This document shows, piece after piece, positions 9,442 to 18,686 of a stretch of DNA of 64,000 nucleotides. Source of the DNA: Paraphotobacterium marinum (GTDB taxonomy: Bacteria > Pseudomonadota > Gammaproteobacteria > Enterobacterales > Vibrionaceae). The notes under the pieces are model-generated. The model was not told where the DNA came from. It saw only the letters and a program-made list of their open reading frames with translations, and did no database searches. The position numbers were made by a program, and so were the translations under genes. Location of the stretch: contig NZ_CP022355.1 in the NCBI RefSeq assembly GCF_002216855.1, positions 806,001-870,000 of the forward strand, read 5' to 3'. The first letter of the stretch is position 1. The number at the start of each line of letters is the position of its first letter.

Positions 9442-9942
9442 ATGCGAAAAATTATTTCTGTACTCATGGAAAATCAACCAGGGGCTTTGTCAAGAGTGGT
9501 TGGCTTATTTTCTCAGAGAGGCTTCAATATAGAGTCGCTTACCGCATCACCTATAGATGATACTGGAAGTCTTACTAGGCTGAATTTAACAACTGACGTT
9601 TCCGATGATGCAGTTAGAGAGCAAATTGAAAAACAACTCCATAAATTGATTGATGTAATCAAAGTAGCACACATTTCTGAAACCGACCATTTAGAAAAAG
9701 AAGTATTATTACTGAAATTAAAAGTTACCAAATCGACTAGACTTGATTTAAAACAAATAATTGATATTTTCAATGGTAAGGTTTTAGATATATCTCAATC
9801 GCAGTATGTTGTGGAATTGACGGGTAACTCAAAAAAAATTGATGAATTTATTACAGTTATAAAAGAAATTACAGAAGTTTATGAAACAGCAAGAAGTGGT
9901 GTGATTGGTATGACGAAAGGAGATAAAGCTTTTCGAGTATAA
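9442..9942 (+). CDS. ilvH: Acetolactate synthase isozyme III, regulatory subunit
   Basis: Small subunit that activates IlvI and confers valine feedback inhibition. The 166-residue protein (E. coli IlvH 163) has an N-terminal ACT domain starting RKIISVLMENQPGALSRVVG, with GLFSQRGFNIESLT following, and a C-terminal dimerisation domain ending in ETARSGVIGM. It starts 3 bases after the ilvI stop, implying translational coupling. A bidirectional terminator follows, separating it from convergent pykF. Confidence 0.95.
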   Translation: MRKIISVLMENQPGALSRVVGLFSQRGFNIESLTASPIDDTGSLTRLNLTTDVSDDAVREQIEKQLHKLIDVIKVAHISETDHLEKEVLLLKLKVTKSTRLDLKQIIDIFNGKVLDISQSQYVVELTGNSKKIDEFITVIKEITEVYETARSGVIGMTKGDKAFRV

Positions 9943-9970
9943 AAAAAGGCAATATTAAAAATATTGCCAT
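9941..9970. terminator. Bidirectional intrinsic terminator between ilvH and pykF
   Basis: Hairpin GGCAATAT (9948-9955), loop TAAAA, ATATTGCC (9961-9968). On the minus strand the stem is followed by seven T residues (complement of 9941-9947), a good pykF terminator. On the plus strand it is followed by ATTTATAT, a weaker end for ilvH. Confidence 0.75.
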
Positions 9971-9990
9971 TTATATATTGGTTTTACATT

Positions 9991-11403
9991 TTATAATACA
10001 TGTACGGAGGCGGTATTCGTAGTTCCAGATGGGACTAGTGCACCAGAAACCATTACAACTACGTCACCCTTTTTACCCATTTCATGGGTAAGAGCAAGCT
10101 CTTTACCTTTCATATAAAAATTGTCAGTATTCGCAATTTCACCTGTTATTACAGGAGTTACACCCTTACATAAACATAATTGAGCTGCTGTTTTTGGGTT
10201 TGTTGTTACTGCTAAAATATTTGCAGTTGGGAAGTATTTTCGGACAGATCTTGCTGATTTTCCTGCTTCTGTTGCTACAATGATTAGAGGAGCATTCAGT
10301 TTTTCAGATGTGTCAACAGCTCCCTTACAAACAGCTTCAGTAATTCTTAATCTATCACTATCAAGTCTACCATTTAATTGAGCATGCATTGATGAGTCAG
10401 TGCGTTCGCATATTTGAGCCATAATTTTTACTGCTTCAGCAGGGTATTTTCCTTTTGCAGACTCCCCAGAAAGCATTACAGCATCCGTACCATCCATAAT
10501 TGCATTTGCAACATCACCAGCTTCTGCTCTGGTTGGTCTGGGGTTTTTAATCATTGAATCTAGCATCTGTGTTGCTGTGATAACCATTTTACGTGCTTTG
10601 TTACATTTCTCAATCATCATTTTTTGAGCGAAGATAACTTCTTCAACAGGGATTTCCACACCCAAATCACCACGAGCAACCATTATCCCATCAGAGGCTT
10701 CCAAAATTTCATCAAAGTTATCAACACCTTCTTGGTTTTCAATCTTTGAGATAATTTGTATTTTGTCCCCACCATTAGCCTTCAATAGTTGTCTAATTTC
10801 ATGAACATCTGAAGCTTTTCTTATGAAAGATGCGGCTACAAAATCAACTTTTTGTTCGCAACCAAAAACTAAATCAGCCTTATCTTTTTCAGCAAGAGCC
10901 GGAAGTTTAACTGATACGCCAGGTAAGTTAACCCCTTTATTTTCACCAAGGTCACCATTGTTTAAAACTTGACATTTTACCACACCGTTTTCAGTTGAAA
11001 TCACTTGCATTTCGATTAATCCATCATCAACTAAAATAGTATCATTAGCTTTTAGATCATCAGCAAATCCAGGGTAAGTAACAGCAACACCATCTTTATT
11101 GCCAACTTTGGATGGGTCTGTGTAAAAATTAAATTCTTGACCAGCTACCAAGCTAACATCTTCACCATTTTCTAACTTAATTGTTCTGATTTCAGGACCT
11201 TTAGTATCTAGTAAAATAGCAAGAGGCTTTCCAGTTTCCTCCATAATTTCTCTTAGATTTTTAATACGCTGACCATGCTCATTAAAGTCTCCATGAGAGA
11301 AATTTAATCGCATAACGTTCATGCCAGCCATTGCTAATTCTTTTAATTTTTCTTTAGCCTCTGATTTAGGACCAATTGTACAAACAATTTTAGTTTTTTT
11401 CAT
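9991..11403 (-). CDS. pykF: Pyruvate kinase I (PykF type)
   Basis: Converts phosphoenolpyruvate and ADP to pyruvate and ATP. At 470 residues it has exactly the length of E. coli PykF. Visible motifs are [10 protein letters not shown] at the start, [14 protein letters not shown], the active-site KIENQEGV, the metal-binding [11 protein letters not shown], the signature [10 protein letters not shown] and [10 protein letters not shown]. The C-terminal allosteric domain ends in VHVL as in type I enzymes. It stands alone, with a bidirectional terminator at its 3' end and an inverted repeat 44-65 bases upstream of its start. Type I rather than type II is judged from overall similarity. Confidence 0.94.
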   Translation of the reverse strand: MKKTKIVCTIGPKSEAKEKLKELAMAGMNVMRLNFSHGDFNEHGQRIKNLREIMEETGKPLAILLDTKGPEIRTIKLENGEDVSLVAGQEFNFYTDPSKVGNKDGVAVTYPGFADDLKANDTILVDDGLIEMQVISTENGVVKCQVLNNGDLGENKGVNLPGVSVKLPALAEKDKADLVFGCEQKVDFVAASFIRKASDVHEIRQLLKANGGDKIQIISKIENQEGVDNFDEILEASDGIMVARGDLGVEIPVEEVIFAQKMMIEKCNKARKMVITATQMLDSMIKNPRPTRAEAGDVANAIMDGTDAVMLSGESAKGKYPAEAVKIMAQICERTDSSMHAQLNGRLDSDRLRITEAVCKGAVDTSEKLNAPLIIVATEAGKSARSVRKYFPTANILAVTTNPKTAAQLCLCKGVTPVITGEIANTDNFYMKGKELALTHEMGKKGDVVVMVSGALVPSGTTNTASVHVL

Positions 11404-11446
11404 CTGAGTTGTCTCCAGACATCTTGATTAATTTGAATATAAATGT

Positions 11447-11468
11447 AATTGGCATCCGATTGCCAATT
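11447..11468. repeat. Inverted repeat upstream of pykF
   Basis: AATTGGCA (11447-11454), six-base spacer TCCGAT, TGCCAATT (11461-11468): perfect eight-base arms about 50 bases before the pykF start. This could be an operator or a 5' leader hairpin. It does not match the Cra consensus as I know it. Function unknown. Confidence 0.5.
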
Positions 11469-11618
11469 TTGTTTAACACAATTATTTTACCAGATATCTA
11501 TAATCTAATCACGAAACTATTTTAAATTTATTAAAATTTTATAGATAAGGAAATTTCATTTTTTTAAAAAACTAATGTAGGAATTAATTAAAAAGGAAAT
11601 GGTATTCAAATGTAGAAG

Positions 11619-11694
11619 TGGTGGCCCCTCCCTGACTTGAACAGGGGACCAATCGATTATGAGTCGACTGCTCTGACCACTGAGCTAAGGGGCC
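11619..11694 (-). tRNA. tRNA-Ile2 (anticodon CAU, lysidine-modified)
   Basis: The 76-base gene begins GGCCCCTTAGCTCAGTGG on the minus strand, has the anticodon loop ACTCATAAT, and ends with an encoded CCA. The CAU anticodon would normally suggest methionine, but the acceptor stem GGCCCC and the body closely match E. coli ileX, the minor isoleucine tRNA whose C34 is changed to lysidine by TilS to read AUA. E. coli ileX is also near rpoD, so position supports the call. AUA is common in this AT-rich genome, making this tRNA important. Confidence 0.9.
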
Positions 11695-11712
11695 TTCTTG
11701 TTTGTGTTGAGG

Positions 11713-11741
11713 ATTATATGGTATATATAAAATCTTGTCTA
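11713..11741 (-). promoter_or_regulatory. Predicted promoter of tRNA-Ile2
   Basis: On the minus strand TAGACA (complement of 11736-11741), 17-base spacer, TATAAT (complement of 11713-11718). The tRNA begins 18 bases after the -10 box. Near-consensus sigma-70 promoter. Confidence 0.7.
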
Positions 11742-11793
11742 TTAATAAATTCAAAAAAATGATTAAAATTGAATCAATTAGAACTATATCTGT

Positions 11794-11820
11794 AAAAAAC
11801 GACTCAAAGAGTCATTTTTT
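11794..11820 (-). terminator. Intrinsic terminator after rpoD
   Basis: GACTC (11801-11805), loop AAA, GAGTC (11809-11813), flanked by A6 and T6, so the minus-strand RNA ends in a U run. It lies 19 bases beyond the rpoD stop and closes the rpsU-dnaG-rpoD operon. Confidence 0.7.
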
Positions 11821-11838
11821 ACGAAAAATAGATGGTGT

Positions 11839-13689
11839 TTATTCGTCAAGGAAACTTCTCAATACATCCGATCTAGTAGGGTGTCGAAGCTTACGTAAAG
11901 CTTTAGCTTCAATTTGTCTAATTCTTTCTCTGGTTACATCGAACTGTTTACCTACTTCTTCAAGAGTATGATCAGTGTTCATATTGATGCCAAATCTCAT
12001 TCTTAAAACTTTTGCTTCCCTAGGTGTCAGACCTGCTAAAATTTCATTTGTAGCACCTTTCAAGTTTGTGGCTGTGGCAGCATCCATTGGGAGCTCTAAG
12101 GTACTATCTTCGATAAAATCACCTAAATGTGAATCTTCATCATCACCAATAGGAGTTTCCATTGAAATAGGTTCCTTAGCAATTTTAAGAACTTTTCTGA
12201 TTTTATCTTCTGGCATTTGCATTTTTTCTGCTAGCTCTTCAGGTAGTGGTTCTCTCCCCATTTCCTGAAGCATTTGTCTTGAAACTCTGTTTAATTTATT
12301 AATAGTTTCAATCATATGAACAGGTATTCTTATTGTCCTTGCTTGATCGGCAATTGAACGAGTGATAGCCTGTCGAATCCACCAAGTAGCATACGTTGAG
12401 AATTTATAACCCCTACGGTATTCAAACTTATCGACAGCTTTCATCAAACCGATATTACCTTCTTGTATTAAATCTAAAAACTGTAATCCTCGATTTGTAT
12501 ATTTTTTTGCTATAGAAATAACTAATCTAAGATTGGCTTCAACCATTTCTTTTTTTGCTCTTTTAGCTTTAGCCTCACCAATTGACATTCTTCGGCTTAT
12601 GTCTTTGATTTTATGAATAGATAGACCTGTTTCCTGTTCAATTTGTTTAAGTTTGTTAATATTTCTTCTCAAGTCTTCTTCATATGAAGAAAGTCTTTTT
12701 GAGAAATCTTCATTACTTTTTAAGGCTTCATCAACCCATAACTCACTAGCTTCATTTTTTGTAAAATAATTAATAAAGCTTTTTTTAGGCATCTTACTTT
12801 GATCAACACAAATACGCATAATAAGTCTTTCACTAGTTCTAACTTTATCCATTGTATTTCTAAGTTCGTTCACGACTTTGTCGAATTGTTTAGGAATAAG
12901 TCTAAATAGCTTAAATACTTCCGATAGTTTTTCGATAGATTCTGCTGTTATAGGATTATCTCTTCCATGTGATTTTATATTGTTATCTAATTCAGTGTAT
13001 GCAGCTCTTAATTCAGAAAATTTGCTTTTAGCTAGTTCAGGGTCGATTGAAACATCTTCTTCCGAATCTTCTGAACTTTCGGAGTCTTCATCTTCTTCAA
13101 GGTCCTGATCTTCGTCCATTAAATCTACTTCTGTTAACTCAGAACCAATGTGAGTAGCAGTTGGTGATAGTTCATCTTCAGCATCGGGATCTACGAAGCC
13201 ATTAATAATATCTGAAAGTCTAAGTTCTTCATTTTCATATTTATCATATTGCTCTAATATGTGCAAAATAGATTCAGGGTACTCAGCTACTGAGGATTGA
13301 ACTTGATTGATTCCTTCCTCAATACGTTTTGCTATATCTATTTCACCCTCTCTAGTCAAAAGTTCTACTGTCCCCATTTCTCTCATATACATTCGCACAG
13401 GATCAGTTGTTCTTCCAATTTCGCCTTCAACAGATGATAGGGCTTGGGCAGCAGCTTCAGCAGCATCTTCATCTGCTGTATCTTCTGTCATCATTAAATC
13501 ATCGGCATCTGGTGCAGATTCAACTACTTTGATACCCATATCATTTATCATTTGAATAATGTCTTCAACTTGATCAGAATCTACTATGTCTTCCGGCAAG
13601 TGATCATTCACTTCAGCATAGGTTAAATAACCTTGTTCTTTTCCTTTGGCTACAAGCAGCTTTAATTGTGATTGAGGATTTTGAGTCAT
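11839..13689 (-). CDS. rpoD: RNA polymerase primary sigma factor (sigma-70)
   Basis: Housekeeping sigma factor, 616 residues (E. coli 613). Region 1.1 begins [20 protein letters not shown]. Region 1.2 includes [21 protein letters not shown] long acidic non-conserved region (about residues 190-215, rich in Asp, Glu and Ser) follows. Region 2 has [20 protein letters not shown] and [13 protein letters not shown], which recognises the -10 box. Region 4 ends with the helix-turn-helix [20 protein letters not shown]. It is the third gene of the rpsU-dnaG-rpoD macromolecular synthesis operon, 89 bases after dnaG, with its own terminator. Confidence 0.97.
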   Translation of the reverse strand: MTQNPQSQLKLLVAKGKEQGYLTYAEVNDHLPEDIVDSDQVEDIIQMINDMGIKVVESAPDADDLMMTEDTADEDAAEAAAQALSSVEGEIGRTTDPVRMYMREMGTVELLTREGEIDIAKRIEEGINQVQSSVAEYPESILHILEQYDKYENEELRLSDIINGFVDPDAEDELSPTATHIGSELTEVDLMDEDQDLEEDEDSESSEDSEEDVSIDPELAKSKFSELRAAYTELDNNIKSHGRDNPITAESIEKLSEVFKLFRLIPKQFDKVVNELRNTMDKVRTSERLIMRICVDQSKMPKKSFINYFTKNEASELWVDEALKSNEDFSKRLSSYEEDLRRNINKLKQIEQETGLSIHKIKDISRRMSIGEAKAKRAKKEMVEANLRLVISIAKKYTNRGLQFLDLIQEGNIGLMKAVDKFEYRRGYKFSTYATWWIRQAITRSIADQARTIRIPVHMIETINKLNRVSRQMLQEMGREPLPEELAEKMQMPEDKIRKVLKIAKEPISMETPIGDDEDSHLGDFIEDSTLELPMDAATATNLKGATNEILAGLTPREAKVLRMRFGINMNTDHTLEEVGKQFDVTRERIRQIEAKALRKLRHPTRSDVLRSFLDE

Positions 13690-13778
13690 AAGGGAGCATC
13701 CAATGTAGTTTTAGAGTAAAATTATAAAGTTTTAATTATAAACATTTCATTATAGCAAAATAACTAAATTATATCCAA

Positions 13779-15524
13779 CTAGTCTTTGCTTGATAATATT
13801 AATCGCGTTAGCTCTTTCTTTTCCAAATCAGTTAATCCAACTTTATTAGACTTGATTTGTAAATTTTCTATTTGTTTGTCAATACATAGCGCATAAACAC
13901 TATCCAGTGAATCTAGGAAGTAATCAAAATAATTATCACTCGATTCATCTTGCATAGGTATTTCCCATGTAGATAGTAATTTTAAGTATGAATATTCGTC
14001 TCTATCTCGCCAATTTTCGATTAATTGTCCTGTCTTTATATATGGGTTCGTGACACAAATTTCAAGTAGCTCTATTAAAATTGGTAGACCGGGTATTTTT
14101 AATTCTGCGACCTCTTGTAAAGATGACGGGACTACTTCGTTGAGAATAAACTGAGGGTTTTGTAATAATAGACTTATAGTAACTCTTAGAGGGGTTTTTT
14201 TTATGTGTTTATATTTTTTAATTTTTTTAACTTTTTGTTGGGAATTTAATTTTATTAATTGTTCTTCATTAATGAATAGATTTTTGGATAGCTCTTTAGT
14301 AAGTATTAATTTGTTTGCATTTCCGGGTATAAGTTCAATAAACTCTAAAATATTCTTTGTTAAAGTTGATTTATTTAAATATTGATCATTTTTTTGGTAG
14401 TACTCAAAAGTAAAACTGGCTAAACTTTCAGCATTTATTATTTTGTCTGTAAATGCTTCTTTGCCATTATTTTTTATAAATGAATCAGGGTCTTCATCTT
14501 TATTTAAGGATATAAATTTTATTTCCTTACCATCTTCTAAAAATTTCAAAGCATTTGTTAAGGTTTTCCATGCTGCATTTTGTCCTGCAGCATCACCATC
14601 ATAACAACAAATAACTTCATTTGTGTATCTAAACAAAGTACGAAGATGATGATCCGAAGTTGCAGTGCCAAGACATGCGACTGTATTTTGGAAACCAGCT
14701 TGATGAAGAGAAATAACATCCATGTATCCTTCAACAATTAAGATTGATTTTGGATTTCTGTTGACTTTTAGTAATTCATATAAACCATATAATTCTTTTT
14801 GTTTATGAAACAAAATTGTTTCTGGTGAATTAAGATATTTAGGTTTTTCATTATCTAAAACTCTACCACCAAAACCAACAACTTTTCCTGATGTATTTCT
14901 AATTGGAAACATTATCCGGTTTCTGAACCTATCGTAATAAGTATGATGTTTTTGGCTTTTAATTGATATACCTAAGTTTTCCAGAGAAACCAAATGATTT
15001 TTAAAATATTGATGGTTTGATATTGTACCCCAGGCATTTTCAGAGAACCCTAATTCGAAACGATCAATTATCTCAGTTGTTAACCCTCTTTTAATAAGAT
15101 AATCCATTGCATCACGGTTTTTGTAATCTTTAAGTTTAGTATTGAAGTGTTCGGTAATTTGAAACATTATTTGATATGCATCAGATGAGGTCTTTAATGA
15201 TAAAAGCTCTTGAGAGTTCAGGTTTTCTCTGGGGATCTCTAGGTTAAGCCTTTGGGCAAGAGTCTCTATTGCTTCAATAAAAGATATATTATCAAACTCC
15301 ATAACAAAATCTATGGAATTGCCGTGTGCTCCGCAACCAAAGCAATGATAAGTCTGTCTTCGATCATTTACTATAAATGATGGGGTTTTTTCATTATGGA
15401 ATGGACAGCAAGCTGTGAAATTTTGGCCTTGTTTTTTTAACTGGATGCGTTCATTAACAATATCAATTACGTTTGTTTGATTGATTAAGTTATCAATAAA
15501 TGAGCGTGGAATTCTTCCTTTCAT
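13779..15524 (-). CDS. dnaG: DNA primase
   Basis: Synthesises RNA primers at the replication fork. I place the start at the ATG at 15524 (MKGRIPRSFIDNLI), which has AGGAGA just upstream; an in-frame TTG at 15542 is less likely. This gives 581 residues, the same as E. coli DnaG. The CHC2 zinc finger is CCPFHNEKTPSF..YHCFGCGAHG (residues about 40-65). The Toprim catalytic core has ILIVEGYMDVISLHQ and CCYDGDAAGQNAAW. The C-terminal DnaB-binding region is divergent. It lies between rpsU and rpoD. Confidence 0.96.
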   Translation of the reverse strand: MKGRIPRSFIDNLINQTNVIDIVNERIQLKKQGQNFTACCPFHNEKTPSFIVNDRRQTYHCFGCGAHGNSIDFVMEFDNISFIEAIETLAQRLNLEIPRENLNSQELLSLKTSSDAYQIMFQITEHFNTKLKDYKNRDAMDYLIKRGLTTEIIDRFELGFSENAWGTISNHQYFKNHLVSLENLGISIKSQKHHTYYDRFRNRIMFPIRNTSGKVVGFGGRVLDNEKPKYLNSPETILFHKQKELYGLYELLKVNRNPKSILIVEGYMDVISLHQAGFQNTVACLGTATSDHHLRTLFRYTNEVICCYDGDAAGQNAAWKTLTNALKFLEDGKEIKFISLNKDEDPDSFIKNNGKEAFTDKIINAESLASFTFEYYQKNDQYLNKSTLTKNILEFIELIPGNANKLILTKELSKNLFINEEQLIKLNSQQKVKKIKKYKHIKKTPLRVTISLLLQNPQFILNEVVPSSLQEVAELKIPGLPILIELLEICVTNPYIKTGQLIENWRDRDEYSYLKLLSTWEIPMQDESSDNYFDYFLDSLDSVYALCIDKQIENLQIKSNKVGLTDLEKKELTRLILSSKD

Positions 15525-15606
15525 TCTATCTCCTATTACCAAAGATAAAAGATATGATTAAAATTGATGAATGAAACTACTATAAATTATAAGTTTAAAA
15601 TTATTT

Positions 15607-15638
15607 TATAAGTTGAGAATGAAAACTCTCAACTTATA
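15607..15638 (-). terminator. Hairpin between rpsU and dnaG (possible partial terminator)
   Basis: A perfect 12-base stem TATAAGTTGAGA (15607-15618) and TCTCAACTTATA (15627-15638) with an eight-base loop, placed 25 bases past the rpsU stop. It is not followed by a clean T run on the minus strand. E. coli has a leaky terminator at this position that gives more rpsU than dnaG transcript. An mRNA-stabilising or processing hairpin is equally possible. Confidence 0.55.
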
Positions 15639-15662
15639 AAAATATTGTTGTTTATACAGATA

Positions 15663-15878
15663 TTAGTATAGACGAACTCTTTTTGAATTTTCTCTAGCAA
15701 GTTTTTTTAAGTGACGCTTAACTGCAGAAGCTTTAGCTCTTTTTCTTACAGTTGTAGGCTTTTCAAAGTGCTCTCTTTTTCTCACTTCAGATAAAATTCC
15801 TGCTTTTTCGCATGATCTTTTAAATCTGCGTAAAGCAACGTCAAATGGTTCGTTCTCACGTACTTTTATTACTGGCAT
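15663..15878 (-). CDS. rpsU: 30S ribosomal protein S21
   Basis: Small basic ribosomal protein of 71 residues, the same length as in E. coli and almost identical in sequence: [20 protein letters not shown] at the start, then [20 protein letters not shown] strong GAGGTGAG ribosome site precedes the ATG. First gene of rpsU-dnaG-rpoD and divergent from tsaD, the normal arrangement. Confidence 0.98.
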   Translation of the reverse strand: MPVIKVRENEPFDVALRRFKRSCEKAGILSEVRKREHFEKPTTVRKRAKASAVKRHLKKLARENSKRVRLY

Positions 15879-15949
15879 AATTAATACTCACCTCAGAGTT
15901 TACAATTTATGAATTTAATCATAATAAATTTATTACTAAATGGTGCGGA

Positions 15950-15978
15950 ATTTTAATATTTTTTGTACAAATTGTAAA
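15950..15978 (-). promoter_or_regulatory. Predicted promoter of rpsU-dnaG-rpoD
   Basis: On the minus strand TTTACA (complement of 15973-15978), 17-base spacer, TAAAAT (complement of 15950-15955), about 71 bases upstream of the rpsU start. Sequence prediction only. Confidence 0.55.
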
Positions 15979-16049
15979 GAGAAAAATCAAAATTACTAGT
16001 TAATTTGTTTTTAAAACAGTACAATGAATAAAAATTTTTAAGGTTTTAA

Positions 16050-17078
16050 ATGATTATGCGCATATTAGGTATTGAGACATCTTGTGATGAAACTGGTATA
16101 GCTATTTATGATAGTGACTTAGGTATCCTATCTAATGAGTTATATTCCCAAATTGATTTGCACTCGAAATATGGAGGTGTTGTTCCTGAGTTGGCATCAA
16201 GAGATCATTTATCTAAAATCATACCCTTGATCGAAGATGCTCTGACAAAAAGTCAATTAAAAAAAACTGACATAGATGCCATAGCTTACACCGCAGGACC
16301 AGGTTTAGTAGGTGCTTTAATGGTTGGTGCTACTGTAGCATCAGGATTAGCTTTTTCTTGGGGGATTCCTGCTATACCTATACATCATATGGAAGGTCAC
16401 TTGTTGGCGCCTATGCTAGAAGATAATAAACCATCATATCCATTTGTTTGCCTGCTCGTTTCTGGTGGACATACTATGTTAGTGGAAGTTCTTGATTTTG
16501 GTACATATAATATTCTGGGAGAGTCTGTTGATGATGCTGCTGGTGAGGCTTTTGATAAAACAGCTAAAATTATGGGGCTAGGTTACCCTGGAGGACCTCA
16601 AATTTCAAAATTAGCAGAACTTAGTCTCATAGAAGATGATTCTTATCCAAGACCTATGACAAATAAGTCAGGTTTAGACTTTAGCTTTTCAGGATTAAAA
16701 ACACATACTGCAAATATTGTAAATAAAAGCTCTAAAGATCAACTTGCTTTAGCAAATATTGCGAATGCATTTCAAAGAGCGGTTGTTGACACACTAATGA
16801 TTAAAAGTAAAAGGGCTTTGAAGTTAACTGGTCATAGCAGACTTGTAATTGCCGGTGGTGTTAGTGCGAACAAATATTTAAGAACTGCTGCTCAGAAGAT
16901 GATGAGTGAAATTAATGGGGAAGTATTTTATCCGAGACATGAATACTGTACGGATAATGGTGCTATGATAGCCTACGTTGGTTTTGAAAGGTTTAAACGA
17001 AAAATTTATAATGAAAATGATTTGTCAGTCAGAGTTTATCCAAGGTATCCCTTAGATAAATTAAGTCAGTTCAGTTAA
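16050..17078 (+). CDS. tsaD: tRNA N6-threonylcarbamoyladenosine (t6A37) transferase
   Basis: Transfers threonylcarbamoyl to A37 of ANN-decoding tRNAs, working with TsaB and TsaE. The 342-residue protein opens with [18 protein letters not shown]. It has the metal-binding IHHMEGH (near residue 112), [34 protein letters not shown] and VAGGVSAN-like [15 protein letters not shown], and the late [13 protein letters not shown] at 16050 has AAGG six bases upstream; a second ATG two codons later is the alternative. Divergent from rpsU as in E. coli, with folB 19 bases downstream. Confidence 0.95.
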   Translation: MIMRILGIETSCDETGIAIYDSDLGILSNELYSQIDLHSKYGGVVPELASRDHLSKIIPLIEDALTKSQLKKTDIDAIAYTAGPGLVGALMVGATVASGLAFSWGIPAIPIHHMEGHLLAPMLEDNKPSYPFVCLLVSGGHTMLVEVLDFGTYNILGESVDDAAGEAFDKTAKIMGLGYPGGPQISKLAELSLIEDDSYPRPMTNKSGLDFSFSGLKTHTANIVNKSSKDQLALANIANAFQRAVVDTLMIKSKRALKLTGHSRLVIAGGVSANKYLRTAAQKMMSEINGEVFYPRHEYCTDNGAMIAYVGFERFKRKIYNENDLSVRVYPRYPLDKLSQFS

Positions 17079-17097
17079 AAGAAGGAGAATAAATAAT

Positions 17098-17478
17098 ATG
17101 CAGTCTTTCGATGAAAATGATATTGTTTTTATTAAATCACTAGAAGTTCATACGATAATTGGTATCTATGATTGGGAGCAAGAAACCAAGCAAAAACTTC
17201 TTATAGATATAGAAGCCTCACATGATAATACTGTGCCGGCTAAAACTGATAACATTGAAGATGCTGTTGATTATGAGTTTATTTCAACTTCTATTGTAAA
17301 GCTATTTCAGAATACTAAGTACCAGTTAATTGAAACTGTTGCAGAAGTATGTGCAAACTGGATTCTGACTCATACAAAATCTAAAACAGTGAAAATTACC
17401 GTATCTAAGCCAGATGCAATTAGCGCTGCGATGAATGTGGGCGTTCAAATTGCACGAAGTAAAATAAATAAAAATTAG
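17098..17478 (+). CDS. folB: Dihydroneopterin aldolase
   Basis: Folate pathway enzyme that splits dihydroneopterin to 6-hydroxymethyl-dihydropterin and glycolaldehyde. The 126-residue protein has FIKSLEVHTIIGIYDWEQET, containing the conserved glutamate and tyrosine, and DAVDYEFIST followed by FQNTKYQLIETVAE, with the catalytic lysine region at VTVSKP-like ITVSKPDAI. It is preceded by GAAGGAGAA, a strong ribosome site. Downstream of tsaD; its stop overlaps the convergent cca stop by four bases. Confidence 0.93.
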   Translation: MQSFDENDIVFIKSLEVHTIIGIYDWEQETKQKLLIDIEASHDNTVPAKTDNIEDAVDYEFISTSIVKLFQNTKYQLIETVAEVCANWILTHTKSKTVKITVSKPDAISAAMNVGVQIARSKINKN

Positions 17479-18608
17479 TGTAATTTACTTTGTATTTCTA
17501 TTATTTTTTTCTCCCTAACATAATTTTTTATTTGGTTTGGATGGATATGGCTTGGAATATCTAATTTAAACTCCGAAAGAATTTTGAATACATTTTGGTA
17601 ATATATTTGGGTTTCTTCACACTGATCCTTATTTTCAATATTATAAATTTTAAAGAATATGTCCAAGTTATTAGGTTGGCGAAAAACATTTAGTTTTTCT
17701 AAAAATGATAAAGAAAATTCAGGCGTCTCTTTCAAGCTGCACTTGAAATAAAAATGACACTTTTGGAAGGTTAAAATCAATTTTTTGAGTTCTTTAGGTA
17801 TTTTTATTCGATTAATAAAGGAGTTCAGTTGTTCTTCATAATTTGAATGGAGTAAATAAAATATCGTGGCAATAAATATAGTTTGATACGTTCCAGAAAT
17901 ATTTCTAACCTTTTTTATTAAACGTTCTGTTTGAGAACCAAGATTAGTATTATTAATTTTGATACTATACAGTTGATTAATTTCTGGGCATATGACTGAT
18001 AATGCTGATGAATGCCTAAGGGTGTTTATAAAAACTTCTGGAACACCAGAAAGGAGTGATTTATGCCACTCATTCCAAATTCTTTCTTGGGAAATAGTTT
18101 CTAGCTCCCCGCTAATAGAAATCCTCTGCATAAGACTCATGGTTTCCGGAGCAATTTCAAATTTAAATTTATGAAGCTGAGCCTTAAATCTTGCAACTCT
18201 TAACACTCTTAATGGGTCTTCAATGAAGGCATTTGAAATATGACGAAGTTGCCTATTTTTAAGATCGCTTAACCCTCCAAAAGGATCAATTTTAGTTCCT
18301 AATTCATCTTCAGCTATAGCATTTATAGTTAGGTCTCTTCTCAGTAGATCTTCTTCAAGAGAGATATCCTTCGAAAAGATAACTCTGAAACCTTGATGAC
18401 CTTTACCTTTTTTAATTTCTTTTCTAGCTAAGGCATACTCATTTCCTGTTTGAGGGTTAATGAAGACTGGAAAAAACTTCCCAACTTTTTTAAACCCTTT
18501 TTTTAACATTTCATTAGGACTTGAACCGACAACTACATAATCATTATCTTTAGGAATGAGACCTAACAGTTGATCTCTAACTGCGCCACCTACTAAATAA
18601 ATTTTCAT
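17475..18608 (-). CDS. cca: CCA-adding tRNA nucleotidyltransferase, HD domain eroded
   Basis: Adds or repairs the 3' CCA of tRNAs. The start is ATG at 18608 (MKIYLVGGAVRDQLLG), matching the E. coli start; an ATG-less extension to 18638 is unlikely. The 377 residues (E. coli 412) retain the class II nucleotidyltransferase core: GGAVRD, the catalytic pair in DNDYVVVG, RRDLTINAIA and EDPLRVLRVARF. The C-terminal half is divergent. Where E. coli has the HD phosphohydrolase signature LCHDLGKG, this protein has IFIATIFYLLHSN, so the HD metal site and its phosphatase activity appear lost. Nucleotidyl transfer should be intact. Convergent with folB (four-base overlap). Confidence 0.92.
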   Translation of the reverse strand: MKIYLVGGAVRDQLLGLIPKDNDYVVVGSSPNEMLKKGFKKVGKFFPVFINPQTGNEYALARKEIKKGKGHQGFRVIFSKDISLEEDLLRRDLTINAIAEDELGTKIDPFGGLSDLKNRQLRHISNAFIEDPLRVLRVARFKAQLHKFKFEIAPETMSLMQRISISGELETISQERIWNEWHKSLLSGVPEVFINTLRHSSALSVICPEINQLYSIKINNTNLGSQTERLIKKVRNISGTYQTIFIATIFYLLHSNYEEQLNSFINRIKIPKELKKLILTFQKCHFYFKCSLKETPEFSLSFLEKLNVFRQPNNLDIFFKIYNIENKDQCEETQIYYQNVFKILSEFKLDIPSHIHPNQIKNYVREKKIIEIQSKLH

Positions 18609-18686
18609 AATAATCTCAAAGAAATAATATATTCCCATTATACATAAATTTAGATAACATAAATAAAAATTACTTGAGATGTTGTT

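Noticed and set aside
11619-11694. Calling the CAU tRNA a methionine tRNA
   Set aside because: The acceptor stem GGCCCC and body match the lysidine-bearing tRNA-Ile2 (ileX) rather than initiator or elongator tRNA-Met.
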